From Pseudomonas sp. PDM18 (GTDB taxonomy: Bacteria; Pseudomonadota; Gammaproteobacteria; Pseudomonadales; Pseudomonadaceae): a DNA stretch of 64,000 nucleotides. How positions within the stretch are numbered: the first letter of the stretch is position 1; every line of letters begins with the position of its first letter. This document shows, piece by piece, positions 42,000 through 51,097 of this stretch. The notes below the pieces were generated by a model. That model was given only the letters and a program-made list of their open reading frames with translations, did no database searches and was not told the DNA's origin. The stretch is taken from positions 62,001-126,000 of the forward strand of contig NZ_JACVBX010000012.1 of the NCBI RefSeq assembly GCF_014852585.1, given 5' to 3'. The position numbers were made by a program, and so were the translations under genes.

Positions 42000-43145
42000 T
42001 CAGCTCGGCAGGCCGAGCACGGCCTTTGCCAGGATGTTGCGCTGGATTTCGTTGGTGCCGCCGTAGATGGTGGTCGGCCGCGACTGGATGAAGATGCCCG
42101 CCGGGTGCAGCTCGGGATCGTCGCTGAAGGGGTTGAGCAGCGCCGAATCGAGGCCGGCGATCTCCAGCCCCAACTCGCTGATGCGCTGGTACAGCTCGGA
42201 CTGGTGGATCTTCAGCAGGGAAACGTCCGGCCCCAGTTCCTCGCCACGCCGCAGGCGTTCGGCGAAGCGCTCGTAGAGCGCCTTGTGGCAGTCCAGGTCC
42301 ATGCTCAGTGCGGCGAAGCGCTGGGAGAACACCGGGTCGTCCCACAGCCCCTGGTGACGCGCCAGGCGCACCAGACGTTCGAGGGCGAAGGTGGCCTGCT
42401 TCGGCGAGCCGAGGAAGATGCGCTCGAAGCCCAACAGCGCCTTGGCCATGCCCCAGCCGTGGTTGACTGCGCCGACGAGGTTCTCCTCCGGCACGCGCAC
42501 GTCGTTGAAGAACACCTCGCAGAACTCGCCCTGCAGTTCGAGGTTGAGGATCGGCCGCACCTCGACGCCAGGACTGTCCATCGGCACCAGCAGGAAGCTG
42601 ATGCCCTGCTGCGCCTTGGCGCTGCGCTCGGTGCGCGCCAGCACGAAAATCCAGTTGGCCTCGGTGCCCATGGTGGTCCAGGTCTTCTGGCCATTGATCA
42701 CCCATTCGCCGTCCCGCAGCACCGCCTCGGTGCGCAGGCTGGCGAGGTCCGAGCCGGCGTTGGGTTCGCTGTAACCCTGGCACCAGATGTCTTCGCCACT
42801 GAGGATGCGCGGCAGGAAGCGCTCGCGCTGGGCGTCGCTGCCGTAGCGGATCAGCAGCGGGCCGAGCATGGTGATACCGCTGTCGGGCAGGCGCGCGCAG
42901 CCGTAGTTTTCCATCTCCTCGATCATGATCAGCTGCTTGCCGGCAGACAGCCCCATGCCGCCGTGCTGCACTGGCCAGCCGGGGCACAGCCAGCCCTGCT
43001 GCGACAGCGCCTGGTACCACTCCCAGGTGTCGTCGCGACCCAGGCGGTGGGCCGGATTGCGGATGCGTTGCGGGTAGTTGGCGGCGACCCAGTCGCGCAC
43101 CAGCCGGCGGAATTCGTCATCGCCCAGGGCGTTGTAATCGGTCAT
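42000..43145 (-). CDS. Acyl-CoA dehydrogenase, subunit of a probable two-subunit enzyme (longer chain)
   Basis: A 381-residue acyl-CoA dehydrogenase starting at 43145. It has WCQGYSEPNAGSDLASL and INGQKTWTTMGTEANW for FAD/substrate contacts. The C-terminal motif is IYGGTNEIQRNILAKAVLGLP, so the usual catalytic Glu (YEGT) is Gly. That feature is seen in heteromeric acyl-CoA dehydrogenases of steroid side-chain degradation (ChsE/FadE26-27 type), where the active site is shared with a partner. The partner is probably the product at 43926-44984, two genes upstream in the same operon. Confidence 0.87.
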   Translation of the reverse strand: MTDYNALGDDEFRRLVRDWVAANYPQRIRNPAHRLGRDDTWEWYQALSQQGWLCPGWPVQHGGMGLSAGKQLIMIEEMENYGCARLPDSGITMLGPLLIRYGSDAQRERFLPRILSGEDIWCQGYSEPNAGSDLASLRTEAVLRDGEWVINGQKTWTTMGTEANWIFVLARTERSAKAQQGISFLLVPMDSPGVEVRPILNLELQGEFCEVFFNDVRVPEENLVGAVNHGWGMAKALLGFERIFLGSPKQATFALERLVRLARHQGLWDDPVFSQRFAALSMDLDCHKALYERFAERLRRGEELGPDVSLLKIHQSELYQRISELGLEIAGLDSALLNPFSDDPELHPAGIFIQSRPTTIYGGTNEIQRNILAKAVLGLPS

Positions 43146-43161
43146 GTCACTGCTCTCTTGA

Positions 43162-43926
43162 TTACTGGCCCCGGAAATTCGGGGAACGTTTTTCGAGGAA
43201 GGCGGCCTTGCCTTCGGCATGGTCGGCGCTGAGGAACAGCTGGCTCTGGAAGTCGCCCTCGCGTTCGAGCAGCAGTTCCAGGCCGTCGGCCAGCAGCGCC
43301 TTGGTCAGCGCCAGCGGCAGCGGTGCCTGCTGCTCGACCTTCGCAGCCAGCGCCAGCGCGGCATCCAGCGCAGCACCCGGCGCGCAAAGCTGGTCCACCA
43401 GGCCGATGCGCAGCGCCTCTTCGGCCTCGATCACCTGGCCGAACATCAGCACCTGCCGAGCACGACCGATACCGACGCGCGCCGGCAAGGTGTGCAATTG
43501 GCCGAGGTCGGCGATCAATCCGACCTTGCCAAAGCCGGCGGCGAAGCGTGCCGTGCCGCCGCACACCAAGCTGTCGCAGGCCAGCGCCACCGACAGCCCG
43601 GCACCCACCGCCCAACCTTCGATGGCAGCGATGATCGGCTTGCCCATGCGCAGCATCTGGCGGATCAGGTCGGCGTTCTTCTGCATGCGCACGCGGCCGG
43701 CGTTGAGGTCGGTGACGTGCATGTCGCTGAGGTCGCCGCCGGCGCTGAAGACTTCCGCCGAGCCGGTGAGCACCACGCTGCGTACGGCGGGATCGGCGTC
43801 CGCTTCACGCAGCGCTTCGAGCAACTCGGCACGCAGCGCGGGGGACAGCGCGTTGCGCCGCGCCGGATTGTTGAAGCGCAGCAAGCGCACCGAGCCGTGG
43901 GTTTCCTGCAGCAGCATCTCGCTCAT
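43162..43926 (-). CDS. Enoyl-CoA hydratase/isomerase family protein (isomerase-like active site)
   Basis: A 254-residue crotonase-fold enzyme. The oxyanion-hole segments are VFSAGGDLSDM and GWAVGAGLSVALACD. At the two hydratase Glu positions it has Ser (GLSVA) and Phe (FAAGF). It carries GLIADLGQLHTLP, resembling the GLVPDxG Asp of PaaG/PaaB-type isomerases, so double-bond isomerisation or ring chemistry is likelier than hydration. The ATG at 43926 overlaps the upstream acyl-CoA dehydrogenase stop by one base (TGATG), a coupled pair. Confidence 0.85.
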   Translation of the reverse strand: MSEMLLQETHGSVRLLRFNNPARRNALSPALRAELLEALREADADPAVRSVVLTGSAEVFSAGGDLSDMHVTDLNAGRVRMQKNADLIRQMLRMGKPIIAAIEGWAVGAGLSVALACDSLVCGGTARFAAGFGKVGLIADLGQLHTLPARVGIGRARQVLMFGQVIEAEEALRIGLVDQLCAPGAALDAALALAAKVEQQAPLPLALTKALLADGLELLLEREGDFQSQLFLSADHAEGKAAFLEKRSPNFRGQ

Positions 43927-44984
43927 CACGCTACCTCCGCATGCAGCAGGGCGATGTAGCGCGCCCGGTGGAAGGCCAGCGAGCCCTGGCTGTTAAGCAG
44001 CACCATGGCGCGTCGCAGGAACAGGCCGATGTCGGCCTCGTCGGTGTAGCCGATGCCGCCGTGCAGCTGGATCGCCTGGCGGGTCACCAGCATGGCCGCT
44101 TCGGCGGCGCGCACTTTGGCGGTGGACACCAGGCGCTGCACCTGCGCGACCGGCGCGCCTTCGTCCAGCGCGGTGGCCGCTTCGCCGACGATGGCGCGGG
44201 CCAGTTCGATCTGCAGCTTCAGGTCGACCATGCGGTGCTGCAGCGACTGGAAGCTGCCGATCTCGCGGCCGAACTGGCGGCGTACACCGAGGTAGTCGCG
44301 GGTCTGTTCGAAGGCTGCGTCCATCAGCCCGACCAGATACGTCGCGCAGGCCAGTGCCGATTCGTCGAGGGCAGCGGGAGAGGCTTCGACCCGTTGCGCC
44401 GGCGTGCCGTCGAAGCGCAGGCGCGCCAGGTGGCCGCCGTCCTGGGTCGGCTCCTGATGAACGCTCAGTCCTTCGGCATTGCGCTGCACCAGCGCGAGGC
44501 CGGCGTTGCAGGCGACCAGCCAGGCATCGGCCGCAGCGCCCAAGGCCACATGGGCGATCTCGCCGCGCAACTGGCCATCGCGCAGCACCGGCAACGCAGC
44601 GCCCGCCTCAAAGCCGATACCGGCGGGCAGGATCAACCGCTCGCCAGCCAGCAATGCATCGCGCTCGTCAGCCTGCAGCAAAGGCGCGACCAGGCTCGCC
44701 TCGATCAGCGGCTCGGGCAGCAGGCCGCGCCCGAGTTCTTCCAGCAGCGCGGTGTACTCGGCCATGCCCAGGCCGCTGCCGCCCAGCTCTTCAGCGAGGC
44801 GCAGACCCGGCCAGCCCATGGCGCAGACTTCGCCCCAAGCGTCGCGGTCAACGCCCGTCGACTGGAAGCGCAGGCGGCGTACCCGTCCCAGGTCGCCGCC
44901 GCGCGGGACCAGGGAGGCGGCGCTGTCACGGATCAGCCGCAGGCGCTCTTCGCGCTCCTCGGCCATCGCGGTGTGGTCGGTCAT
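43926..44984 (-). CDS. Acyl-CoA dehydrogenase, short subunit of a probable two-subunit enzyme
   Basis: A 352-residue acyl-CoA dehydrogenase-like protein. It retains WPGLRLAEELGGSGLGMAEYTALLEELGRGL and the helix YLGVRRQFGREIGSFQSLQHRMVD with IQLHGGIGYTDEADI. The C-terminus ends FLRRAMVLLNSQGSLAFHRARY, with no YEGT motif, and the central EPxAGSD segment is lost. This degenerate layout fits the second subunit of an alpha2-beta2 dehydrogenase. It starts 4 bp after the thioesterase stop and is coupled to the crotonase downstream. Confidence 0.85.
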   Translation of the reverse strand: MTDHTAMAEEREERLRLIRDSAASLVPRGGDLGRVRRLRFQSTGVDRDAWGEVCAMGWPGLRLAEELGGSGLGMAEYTALLEELGRGLLPEPLIEASLVAPLLQADERDALLAGERLILPAGIGFEAGAALPVLRDGQLRGEIAHVALGAAADAWLVACNAGLALVQRNAEGLSVHQEPTQDGGHLARLRFDGTPAQRVEASPAALDESALACATYLVGLMDAAFEQTRDYLGVRRQFGREIGSFQSLQHRMVDLKLQIELARAIVGEAATALDEGAPVAQVQRLVSTAKVRAAEAAMLVTRQAIQLHGGIGYTDEADIGLFLRRAMVLLNSQGSLAFHRARYIALLHAEVA

Positions 44985-44988
44985 TTCA

Positions 44989-45435
44989 TCATTCCCGTGT
45001 CGGTTGAACAGCTCCGGCCGCCGCGGGCCGGTACTTGAAACTGCCGGTGGCGCTGGCGATCAGCTCGCCGGCTTCGTCGTAGATATCCGCCGCACAGAAG
45101 CACAGCGTGCGGGTGCGCTTGAGCAGCCGGCCGACCGCGTTGATCTCGCCGCGGGTGCTGCCCATGAAGTGGGTGGCCATGTCGATGGTGACCATCGAGC
45201 AGCCCGGCATCTGCGCGCGGATCGCCCCGGCCATGGCAGCGTCGAGCACGCTCATCAGTACGCCGCCGTGGAAGCTGTCGATGTAATTCATCAGCTCCGG
45301 GCGGTGGCGCAGGCGTACCCGCACGACATCGCCGTCGATCCAGCGCTCCAGGCCGAGGAACTCCTGGAAGGTGTATCGATCGCGGGGGAACATGTCCGGC
45401 CCGGGCGCGTTGGCGGCGCTGGTGAGATCGGTCAT
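44989..45435 (-). CDS. PaaI-type hotdog thioesterase
   Basis: A 148-residue single hotdog-fold protein. The core is ELMNYIDSFHGGVLMSVLDAAM at about 48-69 with the HGG turn, then TIDMATHFMGSTRGEINAVG. Such enzymes hydrolyse dead-end acyl-CoA thioesters to free CoA. Its ATG overlaps the MFS stop by 4 bp (ATGA) and it ends 4 bp before the next gene, so it is embedded in the operon. A role in CoA recycling is inferred. Confidence 0.87.
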   Translation of the reverse strand: MTDLTSAANAPGPDMFPRDRYTFQEFLGLERWIDGDVVRVRLRHRPELMNYIDSFHGGVLMSVLDAAMAGAIRAQMPGCSMVTIDMATHFMGSTRGEINAVGRLLKRTRTLCFCAADIYDEAGELIASATGSFKYRPAAAGAVQPTRE

Positions 45436-46793
45436 CGCAGGCTTTCCTCGGTGACGGGTTGGCCCAGTGGGCGGGCAGTGCTGTGCGTCGACGCGCGCGC
45501 CGGCGCGCTGGGCTGCGCCGTGCGCGCTTCGCGGTTCGGGTCGTACAGCCGGTTGGGGATCATCAGCGCCGGGATAAGCCCGGTGATGACGTAGGTGATG
45601 CCCATCACCAGGAAGCCCGCGCCGATGGACACGTGGGAGGCCAGCAGGCCAATGGCCGCCGGGGCCACTGCCGCGCCGATGCGGCCGAGGTTGTAGGAAG
45701 TGCCCACGGCAGCACCGCGCACCTGGGTGGAGAAGCTCTCGGTCATGTAGGTGGCCAGCACGCCCACCGGTACGCCGTAGATGAAACCGAACAGGGCGAG
45801 GATCCAGACGATGTTGTCCGGCGTGTGCCAGAACACGATCACCGGCATGAAGATGGCGGTGCCGATGGCGCCGGCAGCGAAGGTGGCGCGGCGGCCGAAG
45901 CGGTCCGAGGCGATCCCGGCGAGCACCTTGCCGAGGATCATCGCGGTGTAGGTGCCGACCATGTAGCCGGTCATGGACTTGAAGTTCATGCCCAGCTCGC
46001 TCTCCAGGTACGAGGGCATCCAGTTGTTGGTGCCGTAGTAGCCGAACAGCAGGAAGCACGAGGTGAGGCTCCAGAGCACGAACATACGGCGGGTGGACGG
46101 GTCGACCAGCAATTGGCGCATGCCGCCGCTGCTGGCCGCCTGGCGGGTGGCGCCGGCAGCACGCTGCTGCGCCCGTTGCGCACGAGCCGCCAGCCACGAC
46201 GGCGACTCAGGCACCCAGGGCCGCAGCGCCAGGCAGATCAGCGCCGCACCGATGGCGGTGAAGAACAGCGCGCGCCAGCCGTAGTCCGGAATGATCTGCC
46301 CGGCGAGGACGGTCGCCACCAGGTAGCCCACGGTCCAGCCGGCCTGCATGGTCGCCAGGATGGTGGTGCGGTATTTGGCGGTGACGAACTCGGACATCAG
46401 GATGTTGCAGGCCACGAACAGCGACCCCAGGCCCAGCGAGGAGACGAAGCGGATCAGCGCGAAGGCCCAGTAGTTGTGCGCCAGGCCCAGCAACGCGGTG
46501 CCGACGGAGAACACCAGGATGGTCCAGGTCACCACGCGCACCCGACCGAAGCGGTCGCACGCCCAGCCACCATAGATGCCGCCGATGGCCATGCCGGCCA
46601 GGGTGATGCTGCCCAGCGAGCCGGCCTCGAAGTTGGACAGGCCGAACTCGGCCTTGAGGCTGTTCAGGCTGTAGGCGAGGAACATCAGGTCGGCGCCGTC
46701 GGCGAGCAGACCCAGGAAGCAGAAGAAGAAGGCGATCACCAGGGTCCGTCGGGGTATCGCGGAGCCCTGGGCCAAGCTGTCGGATGCGTTCAT
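45432..46793 (-). CDS. MFS transporter, aromatic acid:H+ symporter-like
   Basis: A 453-residue major facilitator with 12 predicted helices. Helix 1 contains FFFCFLGLLADGADLMFLAYSL, whose DGAD matches the DGFD motif of aromatic-acid symporters. Motif A-like GGWACDRFGRVRV is between helices 2 and 3, and a second, SDRFGRRATF, is in the C-half. A central loop with PESPSWLAARAQRAQQ follows helix 6. It probably imports the carboxylic acid that the ADP-forming synthetase activates. It is coupled to the thioesterase (4-bp overlap). Confidence 0.9.
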   Translation of the reverse strand: MNASDSLAQGSAIPRRTLVIAFFFCFLGLLADGADLMFLAYSLNSLKAEFGLSNFEAGSLGSITLAGMAIGGIYGGWACDRFGRVRVVTWTILVFSVGTALLGLAHNYWAFALIRFVSSLGLGSLFVACNILMSEFVTAKYRTTILATMQAGWTVGYLVATVLAGQIIPDYGWRALFFTAIGAALICLALRPWVPESPSWLAARAQRAQQRAAGATRQAASSGGMRQLLVDPSTRRMFVLWSLTSCFLLFGYYGTNNWMPSYLESELGMNFKSMTGYMVGTYTAMILGKVLAGIASDRFGRRATFAAGAIGTAIFMPVIVFWHTPDNIVWILALFGFIYGVPVGVLATYMTESFSTQVRGAAVGTSYNLGRIGAAVAPAAIGLLASHVSIGAGFLVMGITYVITGLIPALMIPNRLYDPNREARTAQPSAPARASTHSTARPLGQPVTEESLR

Positions 46794-46832
46794 TGTTGTT
46801 GTTCTCGCAGGTGAGTTGAGGTCGTCTTCGCG

Positions 46833-47714
46833 CTAGGCCATCCCGGCTGTTTCTCCGCTGTCCGGGGTGAGGCGTACGCGGCCGTTGTCCAGTACCACCA
46901 CGTCGCGTTCGACGACGCGGGTGCGGAAGGAGCCGTCGTTCCAGATTTCGGTACGCAGGGTTTCGCCGGGGAACACCGGCGCGGAGAAGCGCACCTGCAG
47001 GTGCGCGAAGCGCTCCGCGCGGTAGTCGGCGTAACCGCGCAGCAGCGCGTGGAAGGCCACGCCGAGGGTGCACAGGCCATGCAGGATCGGCCGCGGGAAA
47101 CCACCGCGGGCGGCCGCCGCAGGGCTGGCGTGGATCGGGTTGTCGTCGCCGTTGAGGCGGTAGTGCAGCGCCTGTTCGGGGCGCGTCGGCAGGTCGATGA
47201 CCAGGTCCGGCGCCTGCTCGGGCAGACGGTGCGGCTGGCTCAGCGACTGGCTGTCGCCGCCGAAGCCGCCGTCGCCACGCAGGAACGTGGTACCACGGGC
47301 GATCGCCAGCACCTCGCCGCTCTGCGCATCGCTGACGACCTTCTCGCTGTAGAGCAGCGCGCCCTTGCCGGCGCCCTTGTCCACAAGACCCGTGACACGG
47401 GTGCGGCCAATCACTTCACCTTCCACCGGCAGCGGCTTGCGCCATTCGATGCTCTGCTCGCCGTGAACCAGGCGCAGGGCATCGACGCCGGTGTCCGGGT
47501 TGCCCAGCCAGAAGCCGGGATGGCCCAGCACCACGGCCATGCAGGGCAGCGCCTGGAGCTCACGATTGGCATCGACGAAGGTCAGCTGGTGCTCGTCCAG
47601 CGGGTCAGCCCCCAGCCCCACCGACAGCGCGTAGAAAGCACTGTCGTGACGGCTGAAGCGCTGCCGCACCTCGGGAATCGGGTAGTTCAGCAGGTGCTCA
47701 GGATTCAGCGCCAT
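46833..47714 (-). CDS. MaoC-like dehydratase (double hotdog enoyl-CoA hydratase 2 type)
   Basis: A 293-residue protein with two hotdog halves. The C-terminal half has the hydratase-2 motif YRLNGDDNPIHASPAAAARG, with the catalytic Asp/His pair (DDNPIH), and GFPRPILHGLCTLGVAFHAL. The N-terminal half starts with family-like FSRHDSAFYALSVGLGAD. It hydrates a 2-enoyl-CoA to an (R)-type 3-hydroxyacyl-CoA. The ATG at 47714 lies inside the end of the acyl-CoA synthetase gene (17-bp overlap) with GGAGGTAG before it. It supplies the hydration step the isomerase-type crotonase seems unable to perform. Confidence 0.9.
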   Translation of the reverse strand: MALNPEHLLNYPIPEVRQRFSRHDSAFYALSVGLGADPLDEHQLTFVDANRELQALPCMAVVLGHPGFWLGNPDTGVDALRLVHGEQSIEWRKPLPVEGEVIGRTRVTGLVDKGAGKGALLYSEKVVSDAQSGEVLAIARGTTFLRGDGGFGGDSQSLSQPHRLPEQAPDLVIDLPTRPEQALHYRLNGDDNPIHASPAAAARGGFPRPILHGLCTLGVAFHALLRGYADYRAERFAHLQVRFSAPVFPGETLRTEIWNDGSFRTRVVERDVVVLDNGRVRLTPDSGETAGMA

Positions 47715-49833
47715 GGGCTACCTCCTCGACTTCCAGCACCGCGTCGGCGGCCCAGGCGCCCTGCCCCTCGGGCATGGCGAAGACCGGGTTGAGGTCCACC
47801 GAGCGCAGGCGCGGGCCGGCTTCGGCGGCGAACTGCGAGAGCTGCGCCAGCACCCGCGACAGCGCCTTGATATCGGTCACCGGACGGCCACGGGCGCCCA
47901 GCAGCAGCGGTGCCCCCTTGATATTGCGGATCATCTGCTCGGCCTCGTCGACGCCGAACGGGCAGCGGCGGAACACCACGTCCTTGAGGACTTCGACGAA
48001 GATGCCGCCGAGGCCGAACACCGCCACCGGCCCGAACTGCGGGTCGCGCTGGATGCCCATGAAGCATTCGACGCCGCCCTGCAATTGACGCGCGACCAAC
48101 ACACCGTCGAGGCGAGCGTTCGGTGCATGCTCGGCGGCACGTTCGAGCAGCAATGCGTAGCCCTCGCGCACGCCCTGGGCGCTGTTCACATTGAGCAGCA
48201 CGCCACCGATTTCCGATTTGTGCAGGATGTCCGCCGAGGCGATTTTCAGCACCACCGGGAAGCCGATCTGCTCGGCGAAAGCAGCCGCTTCCGCGGCGCT
48301 TTTCAGTACCCGCTCGGGCGCCGATTCGATGCCGGCGCGGGCCAGCAGTTGCTTGGCCTCGGCCTCGCCGGGCGTGCTGGCCGGCAGTTCGACGCCGCCG
48401 GGCGCGGGAATCCTGCGCAGCGGCCGGGCGAAGGCCTCGCCCAGCTGGCCCATGGCCTGGATGGCGCGCACCGCGCGGGTCGGGTCTTCGAACAGGGCAA
48501 AGCCGGCCTTCTGGTACGGCGCCAGCTCCTCGCCTTCGCCCATTACAGAGACGACGAACAGGCGGTCCGGATGGTCGGCCTTGATCCGCGCAAACTGCTC
48601 GGCCAGGTGTGGGCCGATGGAGGCGGCGGTACCGGCCTGGGTGAAGAAGGCGATCAGCGAACGGTAGCCACCGTCCACCACCATGGATTCGGTGAAGTCG
48701 TGGACCAGGCTCAGGTCATTCAGCGCCTGGGCGGTGCAGTCCACCGGGTTCAGCGGCGAGGCATAGTGCAGGCGCTGTTTCAGGCGCGCCTGCGCCGCTT
48801 CGGGCATCGGCGGCATGGGCAGGCCGACGTCCTCGGCAGCGTCGCTGACGATGATGCCGGCGCCACCGCTGACGGTGATCATCCCCAGGCTGTTGTTCAC
48901 CGGGTAGATGCGCTGGGTGGCGAGGTAGGCGATGTCCACCAGTTCCTCGGTAGTGCGTGCGCGGACCACCGCGTAGTCGGCCAGCACCGCGTCGAGCACT
49001 TTGTCGTCGCCGGCCAGGGAAGCGGTGTGGGACATGGCCGCGCGGCCGCCCAGCTCGCTGCGCCCGACCTTGTGCAGGATCACCGGCTTGCCGGCGCGAT
49101 GGGCCGCTTCCAGGGCGGCCAGGAAGCTGTCGACGTTGCGGATGGATTCGGCATAGGCCATCACCACGTCGATCTCCGGCGATTCCACCAGCCAACCGAT
49201 GGCGTCACCCAGGGTGACGTCGGCTTCGTTGCCGGTGGCGACGCAGATCGGCGTGCCCAGCCCGCGCTGCCGCGACAGGCCCAGCAGGTGCGCGCCATAG
49301 GCACCGGACTGGGTGGCGATGCCGACGCGCCCGGCCAGCGGAATGCCGCGCTCCAGGCTGGTGGAGAAGAAGGCGTAGTAGCCCAGGTTGGCGTTGAACA
49401 CGCCCAGTGCGTTCGGCCCCAGCAGGCGCATGTTGGCCGCGCGGGCAGCCTCGACGATGGCGTCCTGCATGGCCACGCCCTCCTCGCCCACTTCGCTGAA
49501 ACCGGAGGAAAACACGATGGCACTGCGCGCGCCCTTGCGGCCCAGCGCCTGGACGGTCTCCAGCACCTGTGGCGCGGGCACCGCAATGATCGCCACGTCC
49601 GGCGCCTCGGGCAGCGCGTCGACGCTGGCGTAGGCCGGCAGGCCCTGGATCTCGGTGCGGTTGGGGTTCACCGGCAGGATGCGGCCGCTGAAGCCGTTGC
49701 GCAGCATGTAGGCGATGGGGCGACCGCCGATGCGGTGCGGGTCGCTGGAGGCGCCGACCACCGCGACCGAGCGCGGCTGCACCAGCGGGGTGAGACTGGA
49801 GAAACCGGTGTGTTGCAAGTGACTCACTGACAT
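47698..49833 (-). CDS. ADP-forming acyl-CoA synthetase (acetyl-CoA synthetase/Pat-like fusion)
   Basis: A 711-residue fused alpha-beta protein. The CoA-binding domain starts LVQPRSVAVVGASSDPHRIGG. The ligase-CoA domain has SHTASLAGDDKVLDAVL with the phosphorylated-His candidate and NNSLGMITVSGGAGI. The C-terminal ATP-grasp domain starts near ESAPERVLKSAAEAAAFAEQ and includes PVVLKIASADILHKSEIGGV and FGLGGIFVEVLKD. It forms a CoA thioester with ATP to ADP plus phosphate. The start at 49833 excludes an upstream in-frame stretch lacking homology. It is probably the activation step for the imported acid. Confidence 0.9.
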   Translation of the reverse strand: MSVSHLQHTGFSSLTPLVQPRSVAVVGASSDPHRIGGRPIAYMLRNGFSGRILPVNPNRTEIQGLPAYASVDALPEAPDVAIIAVPAPQVLETVQALGRKGARSAIVFSSGFSEVGEEGVAMQDAIVEAARAANMRLLGPNALGVFNANLGYYAFFSTSLERGIPLAGRVGIATQSGAYGAHLLGLSRQRGLGTPICVATGNEADVTLGDAIGWLVESPEIDVVMAYAESIRNVDSFLAALEAAHRAGKPVILHKVGRSELGGRAAMSHTASLAGDDKVLDAVLADYAVVRARTTEELVDIAYLATQRIYPVNNSLGMITVSGGAGIIVSDAAEDVGLPMPPMPEAAQARLKQRLHYASPLNPVDCTAQALNDLSLVHDFTESMVVDGGYRSLIAFFTQAGTAASIGPHLAEQFARIKADHPDRLFVVSVMGEGEELAPYQKAGFALFEDPTRAVRAIQAMGQLGEAFARPLRRIPAPGGVELPASTPGEAEAKQLLARAGIESAPERVLKSAAEAAAFAEQIGFPVVLKIASADILHKSEIGGVLLNVNSAQGVREGYALLLERAAEHAPNARLDGVLVARQLQGGVECFMGIQRDPQFGPVAVFGLGGIFVEVLKDVVFRRCPFGVDEAEQMIRNIKGAPLLLGARGRPVTDIKALSRVLAQLSQFAAEAGPRLRSVDLNPVFAMPEGQGAWAADAVLEVEEVAHGAES

Positions 49834-49860
49834 GACGTTCCACCTGAACAAGTAGCGGGT

Positions 49861-49881
49861 GCCGGCCGTTTGTGGGCCGGC
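49861..49881 (-). terminator. Hairpin inside the operon between thiolase-like and synthetase genes
   Basis: Arms GCCGGCC and GGCCGGC with a 7-nt loop, in the only operon gap over 100 bp (112 bp). There is no T-run. It may be an attenuator or mRNA processing point. Confidence 0.4.
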
Positions 49882-49945
49882 GCGAGGGCGAGTGCGTCCA
49901 CGGCGGGCCGTCTGCAACGGCCACCGGGAGCTTCGAACCCGAATC

Positions 49946-51097
49946 TCAGAGCACGTTCTGGGTGCCGAGCAGCGCGGTGACCTGACTGGACAGCGTGCCG
50001 CCGTTGCCGTGCAGCAGGGCTATATCGGCTTTTTTCAACTGCCGTTCCCCGGCCTGACGGCGCAGCTGGGTGACTGCCTCGATGATCAGGAACATCCCGT
50101 ACATGCCCGGATGCACACAGGACAGCCCGCCGCCGTTGGTGTTAACCGCCAGCTCGCCGCCGGGGGCAATGCGCCCGCCCTGGACGAAGCGACCGCCCTC
50201 GCCCTTCGGGCAGAAGCCGAGGTCTTCAAGGAACAGGATCGTATTGATGGTGAAGGCGTCGTAGACCATCACCAGGTCGATATCCGAATGCTGCACCCCG
50301 GCCATCTGCATGGCACGCGGGCCGCTCTCGGAAGCGGCGGTGACGGTGAGGTCGGGCATGGCCACGATGGAACGGTGCCACTGTGCGCCGGCCGCACCGA
50401 GGAAGTAGATCGGCGCCTTGGGCAGGTCCCGCGCACGGTCGGCACGCACCATCACGCAGGCGCCGCCGCCATCGGTGACCAGGCAGCAGTCGGCCTTGCT
50501 CAGCGGATCGCTGACCATCCGCGCGGCAAGCACGTCGTCGATGCTCAGCGGGCCCCGGGCAAAAGCTTCGGGGTTGAGGTTGGCCCAGCCGCGTGCGGCC
50601 ACAGCCACTTCGGCCAGGTGCTCGCGGGTGGTGCCGTATTGATGCATGTGGCGGCTGGCAGCCAGGGCGTAGGCGGTGATCGGGTGGCGCGGCTGGTAGG
50701 GCGTCTCGTGCCACTGCGGCTCGCTCATCGACACCAGCTTGCCGCCGGCGGTGCGCTGGTTGGAGCCGTAGCAGATCAGCGCCGCGTCACACAGGCCGGC
50801 CTCCAGGGCCAGGGTCGCCTGCAGCAGGTGCAACTCGAAGCTGGAGCCGCCGACGTTGGTGCCGTCGACGAATTTCGGCTTGATGCCCAGGTATTCGCAG
50901 ACCGAGAGGGTCGGGAAGGCGTGGGAGCTGGTGGCCGAGAATACGGCGTCGATGTCCGAGAGCTTCAGTCCGGCATCGGCGATAGCCTTCATCGAGGCCT
51001 GGCCGAGCAGTTCCATGGCGCTGTAGCCGTGGGCTTCGCCGATACCGGCGCTGCCGATGCCGACGATGGCGGTCTTGCCGCGCAGGACCTGGCTCAT
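49946..51097 (-). CDS. Thiolase-fold protein lacking the nucleophilic Cys (lipid-transfer/Ltp2-like)
   Basis: A 383-residue thiolase-superfamily protein. Where thiolases have GACASG it has NVGGSSFELH, so the acyl-accepting Cys is missing. The C-terminal block is NTNGGGLSCVHPGMYGMF in place of GHPxGATG; the His is kept. Loss of the Cys and immediate coupling to a DUF35/OB protein (4-bp overlap) are features of Ltp2-ChsH2-type aldolases that perform retro-aldol cleavage in steroid side-chain degradation. Cleavage of a 3-hydroxyacyl-CoA-type substrate is therefore possible. It could alternatively be a claisen-type thiolase with altered chemistry. Confidence 0.85.
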   Translation of the reverse strand: MSQVLRGKTAIVGIGSAGIGEAHGYSAMELLGQASMKAIADAGLKLSDIDAVFSATSSHAFPTLSVCEYLGIKPKFVDGTNVGGSSFELHLLQATLALEAGLCDAALICYGSNQRTAGGKLVSMSEPQWHETPYQPRHPITAYALAASRHMHQYGTTREHLAEVAVAARGWANLNPEAFARGPLSIDDVLAARMVSDPLSKADCCLVTDGGGACVMVRADRARDLPKAPIYFLGAAGAQWHRSIVAMPDLTVTAASESGPRAMQMAGVQHSDIDLVMVYDAFTINTILFLEDLGFCPKGEGGRFVQGGRIAPGGELAVNTNGGGLSCVHPGMYGMFLIIEAVTQLRRQAGERQLKKADIALLHGNGGTLSSQVTALLGTQNVL

